A DNA stretch of 64,000 bases from the NCBI GenBank assembly GCA_030015575.1, contig CM057337.1, forward strand, positions 299,546,044-299,610,043. Reading direction: 5' to 3'. Positions 1 to 10,143 of this stretch are shown one piece after another. The DNA comes from Agapanthus africanus (lineage: Eukaryota > Streptophyta > Magnoliopsida > Asparagales > Amaryllidaceae). A program made the translations under genes and the position numbers. Under the pieces are notes generated by a model. It was not told the origin of the DNA and did no database searches. It saw only the letters and a program-made list of their open reading frames with translations. The stretch's first letter is position 1, and each line of letters opens with the position of its first letter.

Positions 1-1066
1 TGTATATGGATTCCATCTTTGATTGCATAGCATCCAGCCTATTTACAGAGTCCCCGCTCGTGATGACCTGTATTAACCTAGTTGGGCCATTATCTCCCAT
101 GATGCAATCCTCGCTCCCACTGTCACCGAGAAGACCGTAGTATCTCTCAAGTGGATGAGGAACCATACTAGATTCGTGGAGAGGCTGGGGTTCGTTGGAG
201 ACTATTGAATCCTTTGGTTTCACCAAATCATCAGATGTTAGTTTGTCTAGCTGTAACTCCATCCAGTTCAACCTCATGACCACTAATTTCTTCATAAGAA
301 ATTCCTTTTCTCAAAAGGTGGCATGCTGAGAAACAAAACACTTTTTTCTCCTCAGTGTGGTAGAAGATATTCCCTTGCGAATGTTCGGGATATCCAACAA
401 ACTTATACAGAACTGACCTTGCCTCGAGCTTATCCGGATTTTTCTTTTCAATATACGCGGACAACCTCATATCTTAACTCGTTTAAGACATGGTCTCTTC
501 CCATACCATATCTCATATGGAGTGGTAGCCATTGATTTGGATGGAAGCCCATTCAATAGGTATGCAGCTTCTCAAGTGCATAACTCCAAAAGGAAACAAG
601 CAACTCAGCTGCACTCATCATAGAGCGCACCATATCTCATAGGGCGCGATACCTCCGCCACGATACACCTTTTTGCTGTGGTGTATACGAAGGAGTAAGA
701 TGAGAGAGAATCTCATTCTCCGTTTAGAAAATCCAGGAACTCCATGCCCAAGTATTCTCCTTCTTCGATCACATCGAAGGACTTAATACTTTTACCCATC
801 TGGTTCTCAACTTCAAACTTATATTCCTTGAATTTCTCAAAAGTTTCAGACCCATGTTTCAACAGGAAAACATGTTCGAATCTTGAGAGATCGTCGATGA
901 ATGTAAAGAAGTGCTAAGAACCAAACCTGTAATTTGTAGACATAGGACGGTATACATCATCATGTATCTGTCCCATAAGTTCAATAACTCATTCTCTGTT
1001 TCCAGTAAATGGAGTATTGGTCATTTTACCTTCGTGACAAGACTGGAATGTATTATAAGATGAAAA
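1..1066 (-). pseudogene. Ty1/copia pol fragment (integrase to start of RT), decayed
   Basis: Reverse-strand translation gives copia pol pieces in the expected order, reading from high to low coordinates. A pre-integrase-like CHEGKMTNTPF lies near 1030-990. An integrase core piece (HFFTFIDDLSRF, then KHGSETFEKFKEYKFEVENQ) spans about 920-790. A C-terminal integrase piece with ATTPYEIWYGKRPCLK lies near 535-490, and KLEARSVLYKFVGYPEHSQG follows near 425-365. A PERYYGL-like linker leads to the EAMKSEMDSMY-type start of RT at the window edge, here decayed. Stops and frameshifts separate these pieces, and the acidic integrase region is changed (SFDVIEEGEYLGMEF where an SDRGGEY-type motif is usual), so it is not functional. 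The fragment continues left of the window. Its upstream (gag) side is cut at 1066 by the LTR that starts at 1067. Family assignment is firm; the lineage within copia is not determined. Confidence 0.85.
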
Positions 1067-3190
1067 TGTTGGATATAGTGCCCTCAGAGTCAATTATTGG
1101 ATCACAGGCACGTGGTTGCAATGATTGAGGGAAGACCAATACCGGTAGGACAGTCTTACTCAAGATGATAGTATGCTATCTGGTTTATCTTTATCATCGT
1201 GTACTGATTTAGGTGACATTACTGATCACTATAGCACGTTGATAAAGCCCCTAGGATACTTGCTTGACTACCAGCAGTATGAGGGCGATCATATACGTGG
1301 GAGATGGGGTCTATAAGCACATCCTTAAAAGGTCCCTAGTCGTGGGAGTTTCGAGACAGGGCATCGATACTCCAGAGTAGACTAGTGTATACAGTCGAGA
1401 CCCCGACGAGGGATGGTGGCCGGTCTCACAAGCCACTGGTGTAAGTTGGTTCACCTAAGATGTATACAGGTGCTCATTGGGTTATGAGTACACTAGACAG
1501 GACTCGCCGGGAACCTGCTAGTTGGGATTATACCAGACGTCAGATAGCAGTTCCCCGGTGACATGTGTACAGGTTAGTTCATCGACATGAGATCGTCATT
1601 TGTCTCGTGTGAGTTCCCACTGTGCTTTGATTACTACCCTACCACGCTCAAAGGAGACGTGCAAACAAGTTTTAGTTGGGTACAGTCCCGAGCCACATAG
1701 AGGCAGTGAGCGGATATTTAGGGGTTCGTCTCTCCCGGTATTGGGGGTGAGGTCGCGCTGTGTCTAGGAGAGCTGTTACACGAAGTCCTTGGCCAAGGCA
1801 GGAGATTTACTGGTAAGTATTCGAGTAGTATCTCAAGGTGTTCTGGGCTACACTCCGACACGACTTGTACCATTTTTGGGGGTCTGACTTTTACCAACCC
1901 CCTAGGCCCGCCATGCGATGCTCATAGACGAACGGATCGGACTGTACGGATATTATCACTGACAGGCTCAGTAGGGTGTCAGGATGAGATCGCTCATCGA
2001 CATCCCTTTTGGTCAATACCTGGTAGCCCGTTACGTATAGGCTAATACCTCTGACGTGCTAGAGGTTAAATCCACAACCAAGGTGTTGACGAGTCTTTAG
2101 AGTCCCCCACAGACCAGTTTCTTAAGTTTCGGGTGAAACGCTGTAGAGGCCGTATGGAGATATGGCAGGGTTCGATCAGATACGTGCGATATTGCACGGA
2201 TCATGATCTGACGGATAATACTAGCGGGCTTTGGTTTAAGCCGGATCCTAGTATTGTACGGTGTAGATTTTGTCTCATTGCATTTGTATTCAGTGGGAAT
2301 ACAAATGCGGGCATGTATATGCAGTCACGGGGTTTTCCTGTAATTTATTACGGGATCAGTTTTCTGAAGATTCCAGTTTGCATTCCGTTCCGGCCAGTTT
2401 TCCTTTGTTCCTTCACGGCCGGATTTTTCTGATGGAGGGACTAATTTGCAAGTTCGCAAATTAGCATTTGTGGAGGGGTTATTTGTGAAATGAGGGATTA
2501 TGATGGGTAAAGCATCTTTGCTTTTCTTGTGATCATTTCTTGCATTAATGAGATTAGAGTTGATTAGAAATTGATATGATATTGTTATCATCACTTTTGG
2601 TTGTGGTCACCCCTTTTAGATTCCTACACTCACCTCCCTTCATGATTTATTCTTTTTCCCTCCACCATTTTGTTGATATAGGGGCCGGCCACTTTAAGGA
2701 GGAAAGAGAGAGGTTTTCATTTTGTGAGGGAAATTGATTCATCTTATTTTGCTTGCTATCTAAATTCCTAACACCTCTCTAAAAGGTTCATTGTTTCATT
2801 CCTCCATCATGGTAACTTCACTACCCCATTGAGACAATGTTTTCTACACTAGCCTACAGCACTCTTAGACGCGTCGGCATACTAACTTCGCGCCCGAGTT
2901 GCCTCGGTCCGGAGGTGGGAGCCCGTAAAAGAATTCGGCTACGTGGTGCCCTTTCTGACGAGGAGGTAACAAATGGAGATTCCACAGAAGATTGGGACGA
3001 CGACGAGAAGACCGAAGGACACGGATCACTCGGTATAGCTTCTTTACTCCTTTTCTTGTTTGCTAGAGTTAGGTTAATGGCCCGATCCGGGTTTTAAGTG
3101 TGCGGTGATGCCGGTTTCTAAGTTCTAGAAAAGTTTCGTTTTGGCATTCCGGCCTCGGATTGACGGCCGGGGCGCCGCCGTGCACTTACA
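1067..3190 (+). mobile_element. Putative 5' LTR of a plus-strand Ty1/copia element
   Basis: The segment starts TGTTGGATATAG and ends CACTTACA, so it has TG...CA ends. A tRNA-iMet-like primer site follows directly. It splits the minus-strand copia pol at 1066, as an insertion would. It has no coding content: the short frames at 2133-2432 and 2837-3097 resemble no protein I know. RT and RNase H remnants on the same strand at 19.9-21.15 kb fit the interior of the same element once the nested elements are removed. The partner 3' LTR is not in the window; it should lie beyond element B. The exact ends are inferred from the terminal dinucleotides and the primer site, since no second LTR is available for comparison. 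Confidence 0.6.
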
Positions 3191-3191
3191 C

Positions 3192-3204
3192 TGGTATGAG
3201 AGCC
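3192..3204 (+). other. Primer binding site remnant, tRNA-iMet type
   Basis: TGGTATGAGAGCC differs at one base from TGGTATCAGAGCC, the complement of the plant initiator tRNA-Met 3' end. It lies one base after the proposed LTR end at 3190, which supports the LTR boundary and the plus orientation. Confidence 0.65.
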
Positions 3205-3422
3205 ACGCCATTAACGTAGTCTAGCTTGCTCTAGTATGTTTAGAACTCGATCGAACATAAATCCCAAAAAACGTATTTTCTAGTGCACAAGTTTCTGTCG
3301 AATTTTTTTTAGCTCTAAAAATTTTTCAGTACATTGCAGAAACACGTGCAGGGAATTTTAAGCATACTGCAAAAATTTTGTTAGGAGTCGCTACAGTATG
3401 ACCGCGGAAGCGCGGCCAAGAC
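3205..3422 (+). other. Noncoding leader of the plus-strand copia element
   Basis: This short stretch lies between the primer site and the L1 solo LTR. It is A/T-rich, then GC-rich near the insertion point. No reading frame is seen. Its last five bases, AAGAC, are the left target-site duplication of L1. Removing 3423-7925 joins it smoothly to 7926 onward. Confidence 0.5.
3418..3422. repeat. Target-site duplication of L1, left (AAGAC)
   Basis: AAGAC precedes the L1 LTR at 3423 and is repeated directly after it at 7921-7925. A perfect 5-bp duplication around a TG...CA LTR is the footprint of a single integration. Confidence 0.92.
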
Positions 3423-6400
3423 TGTCACGACCCGAAAGTACGGAACATGACCGGCACTTAAACTACGAATGTCTCAAGGCGTACGTATTCTAAGTAAGCC
3501 GAAAACCCAGAAATCCAAACCAAGAAGAGTAGTAGAGAGTAGGAAAACCAATTTAAATAAGTAGTTTTAAAAGCATAAGCCGAATTATGCGGGTTTCTAA
3601 AAACATCAAAAATTTCCTAAAAATTTCGGCAGAGTCTCCTTTGTAAATACTGTCCCCCAAACGGGATACAATATGAATAGTATACGAAATCAATAAAAAT
3701 GCATCCCCAAGCGGGAGCTAGCTCTTCGTCAATCGACGGTCACAACCACACAAGCAATATAATATACAACGCCAACGGCGAGGATCAAACCCAAAAGGAA
3801 ACTCTAAACCATAAGAAATCTGCAGAAATATAACGCGCGACTCTAAGGTCGAAAGAATAACATCATTGGTCTCTATCTCAAAAATAACACATGTTTGGTT
3901 GATGGAACTTCTAGATACAACAGAATAATAATATACAAGTTATATAATGGGGGTACGATACAAGTAAACCCACCTACTAGCAAATCACCCGAAGGAAACT
4001 ATGCCCGCAAAGCCGTAATGAAACCTGTACGGCAAACCTGCAAGAAACTGGGGCACAACGGGGGTGAGTTGCCAACTCGTGAATAGAAAAACATCTACGG
4101 AAAGAAATCGCATAAATAACGCAACCTAGGTCAATGATCATAATATATCCTCAATTATATATATAACATGCAACCTAAAACAAGGCTAGGGTAAACATCT
4201 AACCCGAGTGTAATCTCATGTGCCCGTGTCAGTGCCTCAGGTAGCAAAATATCATATGAATGAGGTATGAATGCATGAAAACAGAATACATGTAAGTGAA
4301 GAACCATTTTCATAATTTAGTGAGATTCCCTTTGTATTTTTAAAATGAGGTATCATAATGAAATCAGCATAAAACAGTGCCTAGCATCGGCATAAAACGT
4401 AATCCCAATATCTCGATATCTCTGTATCACAGTCTCTGTATCTCAATATCTCGAAATCTCAATGTCTCAATCACAATATCTAGGGCGCCGTCAGTCCAGA
4501 CCGGCCCCTACCATCCATCTCAAGACTACGACGGTATCCTCCGGATATCTGACGCGTCGGGTAAAATCACCGGTAGGTAGTGCTCCCCTGCCAGGCTCAC
4601 ATCGTCATCATCACGCGCTTCTTGCCCCGGGGTACCTTACCGGGTCCACCATGTACCCGAAACGGTTCATCCGTCTCCTCGAATCGGGTCTCGAAATCCA
4701 TCAGCAAACTCATGGTGGACAACTCATACATCATGGGAAAAAACCGCACTTTTTATTTAAAAAAAGAAAGAAGAAGTTTGTATATGTTTTGGGGTTTTCC
4801 CTAAATCTAGAAAATCTCATGGAATCCGATTCCAAAACCTCAGTAGCACGTAAAAAGTGAATATATGTATGAGAATCCATGAATGCGGCATAACAATGAA
4901 TATCAGTATGTATGAAGTAGCAGGCAATAACTACAATGTCTAAACTAACATATAAGGCAAGTACACTAATATCATGTCTAAACTATTAGCTAACAGGCTA
5001 TGTCAAGCAATAATATTTCTAAGGTGTACGTGACATGGCAATTACCGATGAAGATGTGTGTGAGCCGGCAAGTAAGTATACAAGGAACATACGCATCATC
5101 GGTAATGGTGCCGGTGTCCTAACCACAAGATAGCAACAGTAGAATATGAAGCATAATATAAGCATGTGATGCGGAGCGAACAACAAGAATGAGCGGGAGC
5201 TGAATACTAGACGCAACTATAATTAATCTGCATTAACCTAATATAAGTCCTACAAATGGTGCCTTTCGAAATAACACGAATCATGGGGTTTTGAAAATAG
5301 GGGCTACGGTGTTTTTATGAAAAGATACGTCTTTTGAAATATCCGTAGGATCCCTTGGGCTGTCTTTTAAAATACACACGATTCGTTAGTTTTTGAAATA
5401 GGTAAGAATCGAATCTAATCTAACAAGTAAACTAAACTAAAGGGCTAAGCTAACAAGCTGGACAACAGGTAAGGAAACCGCCTAACATCTGAGTCGATAC
5501 ATATACATACCTGTATATATATTAGTCGGTGATCCCGCCTCCATAATATCATATCCGATACCATATCTATAATCAGACATCCCAAGTCAAGAGTGCGGAT
5601 CAATCATCAAAATAAAGCTCGTACGTAAATCCGTCGTACGGCATCCCCAAATCTGGGTATGGGTTAATATCATATTCATCACACAATTCATCTGGTATCC
5701 TCTTTATCCAAGATCATAGTCCAGGGTATTGACCTATGTCTAGTACAATACTAAAATCATCAATATAGTCATGATCTGACTACTGATCGACAGTCTCGTA
5801 CAAACCGATATCACCACCACAAAACAAATCTCATCGACTCAGCTCAATCCCAAGTATCGTCCTCAAATCCGTATGTGAACACATAGTCCCATACCCATGT
5901 GAACACATAACTATAGAGATCCCATGAGCACATATAAATAGGAATGTATGCAAGTATGTATGTGTGTATGTGTAGTGCAACACTACTCTAGGGTTCGCAA
6001 CACTAAAATAATCCAACACACCAATATCCATCCTAAACATCGTTATTAATCCGAAATAACATATAATAATTGTTGGTATGTATACGCATCCGTATACACC
6101 ACCACGGACTGCGGGGGTGCTATACGCCATCCACCCGACTTCTCCCCGTAGATATAAATCTACTCACCTGGTCCTCGTTCGCCGGTGCCGACGTCGCCAC
6201 GCGCTTGCTTGTCGTCTCGAAGTCCACATGGGGTACCTACATATCATAACGCACCGTATCTTATTAAAATCCGACTCATGACCAAAACGACGCATGAATC
6301 CCACATAGGTCAAAACCTATGGTTGCTTTCACAAATCAACCCAAAAACCCTCGACGTCGGCGTACAAACGCCAAATCATCGAGAAAAACCCAAATACACT

Positions 6401-7920
6401 CATTTGCACATTCACGAACACTAATTTTAATATAAAATAGGTTAAAATTCACAAAAACCCCAATTTCACTTAAAAAGTCATTTTTCCGAAAATCTAGCAA
6501 GCACAATTCGCCGTTTTTGTACAAAACTTGATGTTTAAACAAATCTAGTGGCCATAATACTTATTAAATATCTTAAATAAGTCATAAAAACAATTTCCAT
6601 AATTTAATCTCATTAAATTCCATTAACCCCAAAATTCTAGTTTACAAAATACCCAATTTTTTAAACAATTTATAGCAAAAACGCACAAACAACAATTTAG
6701 CTAGGATTTTCATGAACTAAAAGCATTAAACCACTCAATATATTATCTATAATGACATGAAACCATAATTATAATTTAATCTAAAGCATTTAATAATTTT
6801 CCAAAACTCTAGTTAGCAAAATAACTTAATTAGGGCATTTTATAAGTAATGGTTTGGAATTAACAACTAAATTAGCTTTCTATAAAACTTAAGATGTTAA
6901 TCCACAACACACAACCATGCACAATTTATCATAACCCATTTCCACAACAAAACCCTAACTTGAAATCTTTAATCATGCAATTAAACTCATCGAAAACCTA
7001 ATTAAGCACTTAGTTAACTTAGATTAAAGCAACTAGATAACAAATTTTAACAAAAGCATGAGATTATACCTCCCATGATGAGATCAAGCTCAAGATCTAG
7101 CCTCCTAAAATGCCATTTTGATCCCTAGATCCATGCTAGAATGGTTAATGAGAAATGGGTAGGAGTTGGATTTTGATTTTGAAATTTTGTGGATTTTTAA
7201 GCATTTTTGTGGATTTTTTTGAAGAGAAAGTGAGATGAAGAAGTGAAGGGCTGTTCTAAATGGGGGGGGGGCTCGGCCAAATGCAGGTGGGGAGAGGAGA
7301 GAGAGGGTGTGGGGAGTTGGGGAAAGTTTCTCAAAGTCAAAAGACCACACAAACAACAAAAACCCATACTCCAATTACTATATTTTAATCCTTATCATAT
7401 TGAACTTTTAAAAGAGATGAAAACAAAAATGAGGGGGGGAGTGGGCTGCTCCAGCAGTGGTGGGGCCGGCCATGATGCAGAGGAATGAGTGAGAGAGATT
7501 TTACAAAGAAATTCTATGCAAAAAGACCCCCCACAAGCTCAAAATTGCAAGTTTTAGCTTAAATTAATTATTTTTTTGTTCTCCATAATAAAAACCCATT
7601 AAAACTTGAAATAAAATACTAAAAATTTATATTACAACTAGATTTTAATTAACATGATTTTAAAGATTAAAATTAGCCCATTTAAATTTGTATTTATCGC
7701 TAATTTAATGTATTTTCTTACCGGCTTAAAATAATATTTTTTTCAGAAAATTTGAAATTTCACCGGTGGCTCAATAAACACCAAATACTAGTAATTACAT
7801 AGCTAGAATATGTATATTTAATTTTATAATATAGATATTTGCATTTTGATTTTTTACAGAAAACCCCCTTATTTTGCCGTTTTTTCGAAATTTCACCGAA
7901 ACGATTTTCAAAACGTTACA
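3423..7920 (-). mobile_element. Solo LTR of LARD-like element L1 (unit 1)
   Basis: This 4498-bp LTR reads TGTCACGACCCG at its left end and AACGTTACA at its right. It is flanked on both sides by AAGAC. The orientation is minus, because the full copy in unit 2 has its primer site at the low-coordinate side of the right LTR. Substitutions match the left LTR of the unit 2 copy from about 4.1 to 6.4 kb and the right LTR from about 6.65 kb to the end. That is expected if the two LTRs of one element recombined. It also lacks about 13 bp of an AATATT-type repeat near 7730 present in both LTRs of unit 2. No protein-coding frame is credible; the frames at 4377-4860 and 5831-6130 cover low-complexity LTR sequence. 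Confidence 0.93.
4398..4484. repeat. Short degenerate tandem repeat in the L1 LTR
   Basis: About six imperfect repeats of a unit like AATATCTCGATATCTC lie here. The same array is in the other two L1 LTRs (about 30495-30580 and 37500-37585). In L2 it is shortened (about 60120-60162). It sits next to a GC-rich block that is conserved between L1 and L2. Confidence 0.7.
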
Positions 7921-8668
7921 AAGACCCTGTTTTGGCCGCGGTTCCGTGGTGGGAAGTGGTCAACGCCGTACAGAATTTTTCCAGTGGGCTTCTGGTTAGG
8001 AAATGGGGGTTTTGGGATATTCTTTTGGGGACCAGATTTTCTGTGAGTGCTACAGTTGTGCTTGGGGCCCACTTAGGTAAATTTGATCGATCGAAAATTT
8101 TAAACATGTTAGTTCACAGGATTTACATTATATCTGTGACCGTGAATGCCATTTGATCGGTAAATCCTGTCTAACTGCTATAGCCCTTTTAGATGGATTT
8201 GCGAACGTGACATTCACGTTGATGTTCTGTGTTGTGCTGTGTTGTTGCGGATTGGTCGTTGGGGATAGCCTGGATGCAATGTTAGTACAGTTTTGTTTTA
8301 TATGTACATTTGATATTGCGGGACGAGCGTCCGACATGTGGACTGCCGTCACTGCCTGTTTGTATATTATTCTTTTGGGCACGACCGGGCTGAGGTCGAT
8401 GTACCCGTTGTATGTATATTTTTACTTTCTGTACTAGGATTACCCCACGGAGGGGTGCACGGATAGCCGAGTTCTAGAGGGCAACGAGCCCGCATCTCAT
8501 GGCGTTGAGATGGAGGGGGCTTTACTCTAGAATTGGCGGGCTATTCGCCGCACTCGTAGGGGGTATAGGTTGACCCAGGAGGGGTGCCCAAGTTACCGGA
8601 TTCCGTGAAGTGCTGGGTTGTCCATTTACGTTGCTGAAGGGGGCTGCCTCGCTTCAGGTTTTGGCGGG
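7921..8668 (+). other. Copia interior, noncoding or decayed segment (unit 1)
   Basis: This segment lies between the L1 insertion and the TG insertion. It starts with the right AAGAC duplication of L1 and ends with GCGGG (8664-8668), the left target duplication of TG. A 94-aa open frame at 8153-8437 and overlapping frames resemble nothing I recognise and have no family motif. The position suggests 5' untranslated or decayed gag sequence of the plus-strand copia element; that is inference. A small inverted repeat, AACGTGA-cat-TCACGTT, lies near 8205. Confidence 0.5.
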
Positions 8669-10126
8669 TGATTGTCACGAAAAAAGTGTGTTTGTAGTTT
8701 AACCGCAATCAATAACGGTGTCGCGTGTAGCTAGACCGAGATGAGTACGGGTCGTCCTCTGGGAAACGTGGAACCTTTTACTTTTACTTTAGATGTGTTG
8801 AGAAAGAGAGGAGGGATAAAGAATTTTTATAGAATGGTTTCTAGATCTACGTTAAACAAGAATGTAAAATATAGATCTAGATTATTTTAGAGATGTAGTT
8901 AATATAATAAGAAGGCTTGTAGGGTTCGTTAGGATTTAGTAGTTATGGACGATTAATTAAAAGTTACCATTTTTATCCATTAATAGATTTAGAACTAGAA
9001 CGACGGTGATGCGTGTAGATTAGGGTTTCTGGAGGGAAAAGGAATCCCACTCTTAACCCTTTTCTCGACATGGAACTCCGTTCATTATCCAGCCTTTACC
9101 AAAACAATCATTAATCTAATCATTAATCGCGGTCGGAACTAGCAAAGAATTGCTAGCGCGCCCAATTAGGATGTTAATGATTCTTTTGATAAAGTTCCTA
9201 AACTTTATAGGACTTAAAAAGGGTTTAGTTATTTTCATCGTCCATTAGCCTACCCTAATCCTACGAACCCTAACAAGCGGAGAATTACTCGCGCATGTTG
9301 GGAGAAGAAGATGAAAAGAAAGAGAGGGAAAACATAATGTAAAATGCAAAAGAATTGAATAAAATAACTACCTTTATTAATCAACTGAACAATCTACACT
9401 TTTATTCCGTAGAAAATGATTACAAAACTTGGTTTGCTTCTCGATCTTTCCTAAGGAGATAGACGAACAGTTGATGATCAGCCTGGATGCGTGAGCCGTC
9501 TTGGACTTCGTGATCTCGTCGGCTTGATAGCTTTTCCAAGAGGCTCTCGGTGCCTTTTGATAGTGCAAAGCCAGAATCTTTTAGTTAGAAACTTGATAAA
9601 ATTTAGCAGAGAATCATGCCCCAAAATCTTGCCTCCTAATTCCCTATAAGTGCGGCAGATCCGCGGCCAAAGGGGGGGTATGGCCGCGGATCCGCGGCCA
9701 ATGGTGAGGATCTCTTCATCAATTTTCTTGGGCTCTCTGATTGTGACATTTGGCAATCCTAGGCATCTTCAGAATTCAAAAATCTTTTCTCGGTTGCTTC
9801 CATACTTGGTCTCCAAGTTTTGCTTCTTAATTTGGCAAGTTTGCTTCAACAAATTGATTTGTTTGATAAATTCTTCATAACAACTTGGAAATATTCTGCA
9901 CAACAACTCAAATAAGATTTTAGTAGACTTTGTTCTACTAGGATTAGATCAATAATATTTGCATACATTTTCCTACCAAATGATAATTAAAATATATTAA
10001 CACATGGAAAATAATGTTTTTACACATAAACCCTCATATGTATAATATATTATAATAAAGTCCTTTTTTTAATATGAAAATGGTAGGAAAAATGTAATAC
10101 AAATGTGCAGTTTTATCAACTGAACA
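8669..10126 (-). repeat. TG 3' LTR (unit 1)
   Basis: On the element's strand it begins TGTTCAGTTGAT and ends GTGACAATCA. It contains the 18-bp palindrome at 9682-9699. At the position where the 5' LTR has a TATA box, this copy reads TATCAAAAG (9554-9562, reverse strand), so its core promoter is probably weakened. Confidence 0.92.
9682..9699. promoter_or_regulatory. GC-rich 18-bp perfect palindrome in TG U3
   Basis: GGCCGCGGATCCGCGGCC is its own reverse complement. A second GATCCGCGGCC lies 13 bp away, across a run of G. The same palindrome is unchanged in the other three TG LTRs at 16325-16342, 42792-42809 and 49465-49482. It lies about 120 bp upstream of the TATA position, in U3. A protein-binding or structural role is inference. 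Confidence 0.7.
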
Positions 10127-10143
10127 AATACCCCCAAACTTAT
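10127..10143 (-). other. TG polypurine tract (unit 1)
   Basis: On the reverse strand AAGTTTGGGGGTATT lies directly before the LTR start TGTTCAG. This is the usual plus-strand primer form in Athila/Tat elements. Similar purine runs recur upstream at 11292-11304, 11408-11420 and 11476-11490. Confidence 0.85.

Noticed and set aside
4377..4860. Overlapping frames of 67-132 aa in L1 LTRs
   Set aside because: Antisense to the element, overlapping in several frames, with frame-breaking indels between copies; only the nucleotide block is conserved.
8153..8437. 94-aa frame with hydrophobic segments, kept in both units (41263-41547)
   Set aside because: Conservation follows from the recent duplication. 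An 84-aa frame is equally open on the other strand, and no motif or start context supports a gene.
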